Source: JANNRW01 sp031401815
Lineage (GTDB): Bacteria > Desulfobacterota > Desulfuromonadia > Geobacterales > DSM-12255
Assembly: GCA_031401815.1 (NCBI GenBank)
Contig: JANNRW010000349.1
Location: forward strand, 1 to 38,590
Direction of reading: 5' to 3'
Length of the DNA: 38,590 bases
Made by a program: the position numbers and the translations under genes. Of this stretch, positions 7,649 to 13,255 are shown piece after piece (positions within the stretch are counted from its first letter, which is position 1; the number at the start of each line of letters is the position of its first letter). The notes below the pieces were generated by a model that saw nothing but the letters and a program-made list of their open reading frames with translations, did no database searches and was not told the DNA's origin.

Positions 7649-8399
7649 AAGGGTGGATTTTCAGTCCGAATCCTTTCGCTGCACCATAACCATTCTTGTA
7701 GAATTTCTTCCGTAAAATGTCCATTGACCTGTTTTCCTGCCCGGGCCTGAGAACAGAAATGCCCACAGGACGCGCTGTCAGATCGGCAAATTGCAATCCT
7801 TCCGAATTGGTTTTCTTGTCGGCAATAATGATGTCAAAAGGTAGCGGCTTGCCGAATTGATTATCTCCGTCACAAATCCGTCTGAATTCCAACTCAAGCT
7901 CTGTATCCTCTTTTGCTCCTCGTGATTCGCACACAATATACGTAAGCCGGTCATCCTGGTCCTTTCCTCTCAGCAGCCGGTAAATCCGCTCAAGCCCGTA
8001 TTCCATTGCCAGATGATAGGGATTATCCGGTTCTGAATATCTTGCGGCCAGCCGTTTCTTCTCGATCACCACTGCAATCAGGAAAAAATCAGCCTGCTCA
8101 ATTATATCGGTCAGCGAGTCCATGAACAATTCACGGGCTTCTTTTCCAAGCATTGAAAATGCCCCTTGCTTCTTGCGAATATCACGTTCATGAAGGATTA
8201 CCATGTCATGACCGAATGTCTTGAATTTGAGCTTCCGCAGTTTTGGAGCAATTACATCTGCATAATCATCCTTACGGAATATGCAAAATGAGAGCACGAA
8301 CAACGGGTAATCCGGATTGATCGACTCAAGGCTGTGATCGCCGCTTTCATCGACATAGACGATGTAATCGCTGAATGTGGATTTAACCGAATCACTCAT
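7647..8399 (-). CDS. DUF3800 domain protein
   Basis: The 250-residue protein has the DUF3800 hallmarks: an N-terminal YVDESGD and a late GLQFADL, with acidic residues placed as in RNase H-like folds. The molecular role of DUF3800 is not established; members often lie in defence or mobile regions, as here. The chosen ATG at 8399 overlaps the stop of the AlbA_2-type fragment (ATGA); a GTG three codons upstream is a weaker alternative. The gene lies inside the restriction island and may be a passenger or accessory defence gene. Confidence 0.75.
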   Translation of the reverse strand: MSDSVKSTFSDYIVYVDESGDHSLESINPDYPLFVLSFCIFRKDDYADVIAPKLRKLKFKTFGHDMVILHERDIRKKQGAFSMLGKEARELFMDSLTDIIEQADFFLIAVVIEKKRLAARYSEPDNPYHLAMEYGLERIYRLLRGKDQDDRLTYIVCESRGAKEDTELELEFRRICDGDNQFGKPLPFDIIIADKKTNSEGLQFADLTARPVGISVLRPGQENRSMDILRKKFYKNGYGAAKGFGLKIHP

Positions 8400-8521
8400 G
8401 GTTGGCACTCTCGAATATTGGCAAAAGCCACGCAGTCCTTGGCAAGCTCGGGGAAGTCGGCTGTTTTGCCGGTGACTGCCCGGAGTGACTTCTTGTCTCT
8501 TATCTGACCTTCAAGGCTCAT
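8396..8521 (-). pseudogene. Truncated N-terminus of an AlbA_2-type DNA-binding protein
   Basis: A 41-codon frame begins MSLEGQIRDKKSLR and contains the ELAKDCVAFAN pattern seen at the start of AlbA_2 (formerly AAA_4) proteins. Those continue into a glycine-rich segment; here the frame runs into IRECQP and stops, with ATGA overlap to the DUF3800 gene. It looks like a larger gene cut off by the arrival of the DUF3800 segment. A genuine 41-residue peptide is possible but less likely. Confidence 0.5.
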
Positions 8522-8545
8522 ACGCCCTCACATTTACTCTTACGC

Positions 8546-9322
8546 CTATCCTACTATCGGAAGGCTACTTTTGCACTCAGGGTACCCGGAACAACCCAAA
8601 AACTGCGAACCGGCATTTTTGCCCTGCTTTGCTGTGCGGAGAACCATCGGCTTGCCGCACAAAAGGCAAGGCGGAAAGTTTGGTTTTTCATCCGACGGAT
8701 CGGTCGGATCGGACCTATCCGTCGGATAATTGCGCCTTTTAATCCGCGCCGCTGCCAATTGCTCGCTGTAGCCGCCTTCGTTAACAAAAGAACGCTCCAG
8801 CCCGGCAATTTGCTGATCCAGGAGGTAATTGGCCTGGTGGATCAGGCAGATGAGCGCATTGGCGACCACTGCGGGGTCAGGGTGGTTCAGCCAGGGAGAG
8901 TAAGCTGCACCATCATCCGACGGATCAGTCGGATCGGACGGATCTGACCGATGATGAAGCTTCTTACCCACATCCCGCACCGCCTTTGCCTCAGCATCAT
9001 CCTTTGTCCACTGCCGCTTGCTCCGCTGCCGCAGAAAATCTTCGTAGTCCAGCAAAAGCTCATCCAGACTGGCGCGGGCAACATTCACCAGCCGCAGCTC
9101 GGTCTGGCTGGAGGTCGCCGAGGCCCGGCTCCCCTCGGCGATGTTCTGCCTGCCACTGCGGGCCGCCTGCACCATCTGGTCAACCAGGCGTGAGCGCTTG
9201 TCAATGAAGCGCTCGCAGAATGATACCGTGGCATCGTAGATGACCGTGGTTGTCTGAAAAGAGCGCAGCGAGCGGTAACCGCCGCTCGGGCGGAGTTTTT
9301 TGTAGGGGGTGTTCCCGTTCAT
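8546..9322 (-). CDS. Four-helix-bundle protein with C-terminal topoisomerase-type zinc ribbon
   Basis: Residues about 28-118 form a four-helix-bundle domain of the 23S rRNA intervening-sequence protein type (AARSGRQNIAEGS signature near 53-65), with a further helical part at 148-182. The C-terminus (219-250) is a zinc ribbon like those of bacterial topoisomerase I, with Cys219, Cys222, Cys244 and Cys250. The ATG overlaps the hsdS stop by four bases (ATGA), so it is translated with the restriction operon. Two in-frame SDPTDPSD-type inserts (about 125-136 and 201-211) come from a DNA repeat. Role unknown; nucleic-acid binding is the reasonable guess. Confidence 0.8.
   Translation of the reverse strand: MNGNTPYKKLRPSGGYRSLRSFQTTTVIYDATVSFCERFIDKRSRLVDQMVQAARSGRQNIAEGSRASATSSQTELRLVNVARASLDELLLDYEDFLRQRSKRQWTKDDAEAKAVRDVGKKLHHRSDPSDPTDPSDDGAAYSPWLNHPDPAVVANALICLIHQANYLLDQQIAGLERSFVNEGGYSEQLAAARIKRRNYPTDRSDPTDPSDEKPNFPPCLLCGKPMVLRTAKQGKNAGSQFLGCSGYPECKSSLPIVG
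8690..8727. repeat. In-frame GATCCG-type repeat, copy A
   Basis: A run of ccgatc/ggatcg units (tccgacggatcggtcggatc and following). Read on the minus strand it encodes PTDRSDPTDPSD within the four-helix-bundle protein, between the helical domain and the zinc ribbon. Confidence 0.75.
8912..8954. repeat. In-frame GATCCG-type repeat, copy B
   Basis: The same repeat family, encoding HRSDPSDPTDPSDD between the helical segments of the same protein. The outer ends atcat/atgat make it imperfectly palindromic. Confidence 0.75.
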
Positions 9323-10482
9323 ACGCTTATCTCCCCACTCATCAATTTCGGCAGCAGCAGGTCGCGGGCGGTACGGAGTTTGTCGTTGTAAATGCCCAGG
9401 TTCCGCAACTGAGTGAACATCGGCAACACATAGTCGCTGAACAGTGCTTGCATTTTGCTGTTCGGCACAACAACCTCAATCTTGTGGACTACCTTCCGAT
9501 CAAGAGTTGGGACTGAAACGCCGCCGTTGTACTGGTCAAGTCGCAGTGACGACAGCAGGAAAAAGGCAAATAGCGGTGATACTCGCCGGAACTCCTTGAC
9601 CCACAAGGTCGTATTAAGTGGCCAGTAGTCTTCGTGAACATAATGTACTTTGCCGAGCGACCCGCTTCGACCGGTGACAACGCCGGGCGCTTTTGCCTTG
9701 GCAACATTGTGGGAGCCATTTACACCGGTTGAAGCATAAATCGGGACCGATCCGTCAGATCTGTCCTGGCTGGGCAGATCAAATCCACGCTGCAGAACAA
9801 GAGCCGATTCGAGAGGCATCCTCTCCCACCCCTCCGGCACACCATCCACAATGCGGGTATGCTCATAACCGGGGAAGCGCAGGCGCACGAACCACTCCTG
9901 GTGAAGCTGTCGCGCCGCATCCTCCAGCAGCGCCATCCGCCGCCGGTTGTTTTCGATCAGGTCGTCGTAGGTGGAGAGGATGGAGGCGATTTCATGCTGA
10001 GCTTCAATAGATGGAAAACGGACGGGAAGCTCTGAGACAATGCCAGCACTTAGATTAAGCATCGTCGTCCCGATTGCGTGTTGCAGTAACCATTGCACGA
10101 CATGACCTTGCTCCATGAAATAGTATAGATATTCTGGAGCTAGTTTTTTCCCGTTGAGCTCAATCTTGAGGCAACCAGTTCCACAGAGCCAACCCTCTTG
10201 ATCTGGCCTGATGAAAGCCCGCTTTGTAATCTCTCCCCGACGTGGCAGAACAATTGTTCTTGGTTTAACTTTATGGCGCTCTAGACGATTCGCCATATTT
10301 TCTGAAATAAGCGCAATAGATTCGACAGATACTCGCCCATCAGCTATGTCTTTGGGCATAATAACCGGTATGCCTTCGGATTGATAATCTGACTGATGGA
10401 GTTGTGCTCCAAAAAGACCAGTCTGTATCAGCCCACCATCGCTTTTAGCTAATTCTCCCAGAGTTGAGTCCTGCCACTTCAT
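9319..10482 (-). CDS. hsdS: Type I restriction enzyme specificity subunit
   Basis: The 387-residue HsdS has two target-recognition domains (about 1-160 and 206-345). Each is followed by a conserved helical repeat: the central IASILSTYDDLIENNRRRM region at about 167-190 and a distal one ending LLPKLMSGEI. It dictates the bipartite DNA site methylated and cut by the complex. The length and both repeats are normal, so it appears intact. The ATG overlaps a duplicated copy of the hsdM stop (ATGA), marking the original junction with hsdM. The following gene overlaps it by four bases. Confidence 0.93.
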   Translation of the reverse strand: MKWQDSTLGELAKSDGGLIQTGLFGAQLHQSDYQSEGIPVIMPKDIADGRVSVESIALISENMANRLERHKVKPRTIVLPRRGEITKRAFIRPDQEGWLCGTGCLKIELNGKKLAPEYLYYFMEQGHVVQWLLQHAIGTTMLNLSAGIVSELPVRFPSIEAQHEIASILSTYDDLIENNRRRMALLEDAARQLHQEWFVRLRFPGYEHTRIVDGVPEGWERMPLESALVLQRGFDLPSQDRSDGSVPIYASTGVNGSHNVAKAKAPGVVTGRSGSLGKVHYVHEDYWPLNTTLWVKEFRRVSPLFAFFLLSSLRLDQYNGGVSVPTLDRKVVHKIEVVVPNSKMQALFSDYVLPMFTQLRNLGIYNDKLRTARDLLLPKLMSGEISV

Positions 10483-10508
10483 ATCCCTAACTCCTCAAAA
10501 TTCTCCTG
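10479..10508. repeat. 30-bp direct repeat, left copy (displaced hsdM 3' end)
   Basis: It is identical to 11097-11126 at 29 of 30 positions. In the hsdM frame it encodes QENFEELGI and the stop, overlapping the hsdS ATG. The two copies bracket a 588-bp insert carrying the GIY-YIG gene. Confidence 0.9.
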
Positions 10509-10513
10509 CCCTT

Positions 10514-10592
10514 TCTTTTCCGTTCGCCCTGAGCTTGACGAAGGGTAAACGGAAAAGCGTGGTTCGACTGTTCGACAAGCTCACAGCTCACC
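10514..10592. repeat. Palindromic ttcgccctgagc-type repeats, copies 1 and 2
   Basis: A 44-bp hairpin (10514-10557) has perfect 10-bp arms cttttccgtt and aacggaaaag around a gccctgagcttgacgaaggg core. A second, partly scrambled copy (ttcgacaagctc) follows at 10562-10592. It lies inside the insert between hsdS and the GIY-YIG gene. Confidence 0.75.
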
Positions 10593-10632
10593 ACGATCGG
10601 AGAAAGAACGTTAACAAATAGCTGATTCTTTT

Positions 10633-10992
10633 TTACAGTTCCTTAATTAACTCCTGCGCCCTGTTATCCCGTTCGCCCTGAGCTGTGAGCTTGTCGAACA
10701 GTCGAAGGGCGCATTTCGATCTTGCCAGCCTGGAAACCTCAGCCCAGTCACCACGCATCATCGCCTCTTTTTTTGCCCTGCTCCACCCTTTTATCTGCTG
10801 CTCAGCTGCGAGAGCCTCTTCTCGGGTGCCAAATGTCTCGTTGTAAACAAGTTGCACTGGACGACGTTTGAATGTGTAACAGGAAGTTATTACGCCCTGG
10901 ATATGCTCTGCCAGACGTTTTTCAAGATTATCGGTATGTCCGGTGTAATAGCTTTCATCTGAACATTTGAGAATGTAGACGTGGAAGGCCAT
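10633..10992 (-). CDS. GIY-YIG nuclease domain protein, carried on an insertion
   Basis: A compact GIY-YIG domain (UPF0213-like) with FHVYILKCSDESYYTG (about 3-18), the HTDNLEKRLAEH helix and WSRAKKEAM. GIY-YIG domains cut DNA with one metal; roles range from repair to homing. The start at 10992 has aaagga upstream; a longer frame to 11025 begins inside a palindromic repeat. About 20 C-terminal residues (near LRLFDKLTAQGER) are encoded by another copy of the same repeat, so the repeat has supplied the protein's tail. The gene and repeats form an insert between hsdM and hsdS. Confidence 0.85.
   Translation of the reverse strand: MAFHVYILKCSDESYYTGHTDNLEKRLAEHIQGVITSCYTFKRRPVQLVYNETFGTREEALAAEQQIKGWSRAKKEAMMRGDWAEVSRLARSKCALRLFDKLTAQGERDNRAQELIKEL
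10670..10713. repeat. Palindromic ttcgccctgagc-type repeat, copy 3, within the GIY-YIG 3' end
   Basis: gttcgccctgagc, then gcttgtcgaac and gtcgaagggc. The same family as the repeats at 10514 and 11013, here read through as the C-terminal codons of the GIY-YIG gene. Confidence 0.75.
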
Positions 10993-11012
10993 GAGATCTT
11001 TTCCTTTAATGC

Positions 11013-11055
11013 ATCTTCCATTCACCCTTCGACAAGCTCAGGGCGAACGGAAGAT
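11013..11055. repeat. Palindromic ttcgccctgagc-type repeat, copy 4, upstream of the GIY-YIG gene
   Basis: The outer arms atcttcc/ggaagat enclose cacccttcgacaagctcagggcgaac. It lies just upstream of the GIY-YIG ribosome site and would form a hairpin in its leader. Confidence 0.8.
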
Positions 11056-11096
11056 AGCAAGTATTTATGATGGAAAAACCTGAACTCCACAGTTAT

Positions 11097-11126
11097 TCAT
11101 ATCCCCAACTCCTCAAAATTCTCCTG
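11097..11126. repeat. 30-bp direct repeat, right copy (current hsdM 3' end)
   Basis: The last codons and stop of hsdM. Its near-identical partner is at 10479-10508 on the other side of the GIY-YIG insert. Confidence 0.9.
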
Positions 11127-13097
11127 AATCCGCGCCGCCAACTCAACCGCCTCCCGATTCAAATCGGCCAGCTCAATGTGAATATCCTTGAGGGTCTGTT
11201 CGAAGTCGAAATCCTCATCCACTTCGGGCGGGGCTACCCCCACATAGCGGCCAGGGGTCAGACTCCAGTCAGCAGTCTCGATCTCGGCTCGGCTGACCAC
11301 CTTGCACAGTCCCGGCACCGCGACCATCTCGGCAGCGGGGAAACGCTCCTGCAGCCAGTGTATCTGCCGGTGGAAATAGACTGCCAGCTTGAGCTGCTCC
11401 ACGGCCTGTTTGCGCAGCTCGTCAAGCTGCTTCAGCCGCTTGCGGTCGGTGATTTCAGCATCGGCAGCAGCCAGTTTGTACAGCAGGTCAACCTGCTTTA
11501 CCAGCCCTCTGGCAGCCTCTGCCAGCGGGTCAAAGGCCAGCCGGGCAGCGTGCTGCGCCGCGTTTGTTGCCGGCAAAGCGGCGCTGAATTGCACCACAAA
11601 GGCTTCAAGCTTGGTCGTGAAATCCGACCGATCAGCCCGATACGCCCGATCCGACGGATCATCAAGCTCGCCCAGCGCAGCCTCAAAAGCTGCCAAAGCA
11701 GCAGGAATTGCCGCTGCCTCTTCGCAGAGCGCCGCTAAATACCCCCGCACCAGTCCAAGGAACCGCTCCTGCTGGCCCCGATACAGCCAGACAATGGCGG
11801 TCAGATTGGCGAGCTGCTCCGGGCTGAAGTCGTAAATCTTGCGGGTGACCTTGCGATAGATGTTGCGGGCGTCCAGCATCAGGACGGAGTCCAGCCCCCT
11901 CACCCCGACCCTCTCCCCCGATGGGGGCGAGGGAGAAGTTTTTTTGCCCTTGTCGAAGAACCACAGCTCGCACGGCACGGTGCGAGTGTAGAAGAAGTTG
12001 GAACGGATGGCGATCATCACGTCCACATCGCCGGTTTCAACGAGCTTGCGCCGCACCTCGGCCTCGCCATGGCCGCCGCTGGAAGCCTGCGAGGACATTA
12101 CGAATCCGGCCCGACCTTTCGGCCCGAGGTAGCTGTAGAAGTAGGATATCCAGAGGTAGTTGCCGTTGCTGACTTTCTTCGCCTTGTTCACCCCCGGCAG
12201 GCCGAAGGGGAGGCGGCGGTCATCCTTGACCTTGTCCGCATCCACCATGTCCACGTTGAAGGGGGGATTGGCCATGACGAAGTCGCACTCTCCATAAAGG
12301 GTATGCTCATCCTGATAGAAGGTGTTGGCCTCACGGATGTCCCCTTCCAGCCCGTGTACTGCCAGGTTCATCTTTGCCAGGCGGATGGTGGTGCCGGTCT
12401 TTTCCTGGCCGTAGAAGGTGACCTTGTGGCCGGTCTCCTGGCCGTGGCTTTCGATGAAGTGACTGCTTTGTACGAACATGCCGCCGGAGCCGCAGGCCGG
12501 GTCGAGGACAGTGCCGTGATCCGGCTCGATGACATTGACGATGGTCTGCACCAGCGAGGGGGGGGTGAAGAATTCGCCGTTGTCCTGTGCCCCCTGCATG
12601 GCGAACTTCATCAGGAAGTATTCGTAGATCCGGCCAAAGATATCGCCGCTGGCAGTGCGCAAAGCTGCGGAGTCGAAGGTGCGGAGGATATCTTCCAGCA
12701 GCTTGTCTTCGAACTTGTCGTACTCCTTGGGAAGCTGGCCCTTGAGCGGCTCGAACTCCGCCTCGATGGCGTTCATCGCCTCTACCAGTGCGGTACCAAG
12801 ACTGGTGCCGGTGGGGAGCTTCAGCAGGTAGTCGTAGCGGCTATTCTCCGGCAATAACAGCGCCCGACGTTTGATGAAGTCGCCCTTAACCAGTGGGCGG
12901 TTCGGCATCTTGCCAACTGCCTGGTCGGCTTTGATCTGCGCCAGGGCGGCCTCATATCGGTTGCTGGCATGGCGCAGGAAGATGATCCCCAGCATCGGCA
13001 TGCAGTATTCGCTGGAGGTCAGCTTGGAGTTGGCGCGGAGCTGGTCGGCAGCCTCCCAGAGCTGGGTTTCTATCTGTTCGATGGTGTTGGCGGTCAT
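11097..13097 (-). CDS. hsdM: Type I restriction enzyme methylase subunit
   Basis: The 666-residue N6-adenine methyltransferase has an N-terminal helical HsdM domain (about 5-140). The Rossmann-type catalytic core has SAM motif I DPACGSGGMF (199-208) and catalytic NPPF (277-280), followed by a coiled-coil C-terminal region for contact with HsdS. Catalytic residues are intact. Two stretches look inserted: about 387-401 (TSPSPPSGERVGVRG), from a REP-like hairpin sequence, and about 480-492 (DPSDRAYRADRSD), from the GATCCG repeat family; both keep the frame. An eight-C run on the coding strand (12558-12565) sits in the FFTPPS segment. It is first in the island and has its own promoter. Confidence 0.94.
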   Translation of the reverse strand: MTANTIEQIETQLWEAADQLRANSKLTSSEYCMPMLGIIFLRHASNRYEAALAQIKADQAVGKMPNRPLVKGDFIKRRALLLPENSRYDYLLKLPTGTSLGTALVEAMNAIEAEFEPLKGQLPKEYDKFEDKLLEDILRTFDSAALRTASGDIFGRIYEYFLMKFAMQGAQDNGEFFTPPSLVQTIVNVIEPDHGTVLDPACGSGGMFVQSSHFIESHGQETGHKVTFYGQEKTGTTIRLAKMNLAVHGLEGDIREANTFYQDEHTLYGECDFVMANPPFNVDMVDADKVKDDRRLPFGLPGVNKAKKVSNGNYLWISYFYSYLGPKGRAGFVMSSQASSGGHGEAEVRRKLVETGDVDVMIAIRSNFFYTRTVPCELWFFDKGKKTSPSPPSGERVGVRGLDSVLMLDARNIYRKVTRKIYDFSPEQLANLTAIVWLYRGQQERFLGLVRGYLAALCEEAAAIPAALAAFEAALGELDDPSDRAYRADRSDFTTKLEAFVVQFSAALPATNAAQHAARLAFDPLAEAARGLVKQVDLLYKLAAADAEITDRKRLKQLDELRKQAVEQLKLAVYFHRQIHWLQERFPAAEMVAVPGLCKVVSRAEIETADWSLTPGRYVGVAPPEVDEDFDFEQTLKDIHIELADLNREAVELAARIQENFEELGI
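11622..11662. repeat. In-frame GATCCG-type repeat, copy C (in hsdM)
   Basis: atccgaccgatc and gatccgacggatc units, encoding DPSDRAYRADRSD in the HsdM C-terminal region. The same family as 8690-8727 and 8912-8954. Confidence 0.65.
11895..11937. repeat. REP-like hairpin inserted in frame in hsdM
   Basis: ctcaccccgaccctctccccc, then gatgggggcgagggagaag: a GC-rich imperfect hairpin of a type usually found between genes. Here it encodes TSPSPPSGERVGVRG between FFDKGKK and LDSVLMLDARN, segments that are normally close together in HsdM proteins (family knowledge). Confidence 0.7.
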
Positions 13098-13152
13098 GTT
13101 TTGGTAGCTCCAATAAAGAAGAGGGATACTCCCTTGCCAGATGTTGCCCAGG

Positions 13153-13181
13153 TTTATAACATTGCAGCATCATTACTTCAA
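13153..13181 (-). promoter_or_regulatory. Sigma-70 promoter of hsdM
   Basis: On the minus strand TTGAAG (13181-13176) and TATAAA (13158-13153) have a 17-bp spacer. The ATG is about 55 bp downstream, with ggag about 11 bases before it. Confidence 0.65.
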
Positions 13182-13197
13182 TCAGTTCTAACAATTA

Positions 13198-13225
13198 AGG
13201 GGGTATCTGTTTTCAGATACCCCCT
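13198..13225 (-). terminator. Terminator-like hairpin after glmS
   Basis: A perfect 12-bp stem agggggtatctg/cagataccccct with a 4-base loop lies 31 bp after the glmS stop. On the minus strand it is followed by taattgtt, a weak T-run. It separates glmS from the restriction island. Confidence 0.75.
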
Positions 13226-13255
13226 CCTTGAAACTTCAGATTATGTTGCAAGGCA

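Noticed and set aside
7200..7650. Type III toxin-antitoxin RNA repeat or CRISPR array
   Set aside because: Only two modules 365 bp apart, no ToxN-like gene and no regularly spaced repeats with unique spacers.
9738..9775. GATC-type SQDRSDGS stretch in hsdS resembling the in-frame repeats
   Set aside because: SQDRSDGSVPI fits the normal HsdS recognition-domain start, and the repeat similarity is short, so it was not counted as an insertion.
10633..10670. Similarity between the GIY-YIG tail (AQELIKEL) and the HsdM tail (QENFEEL)
   Set aside because: The DNA match is short and gapped; unlike the 30-bp direct repeat it is not convincing as a duplication.
10633..11025. Longer GIY-YIG protein starting at 11025
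   Set aside because: The extra codons begin inside a palindromic repeat and the downstream ATG at 10992 has a ribosome site and fits the domain start.
12069..12857. Long plus-strand frame opposite hsdM
   Set aside because: Antisense shadow of the methylase core, without its own start signals.
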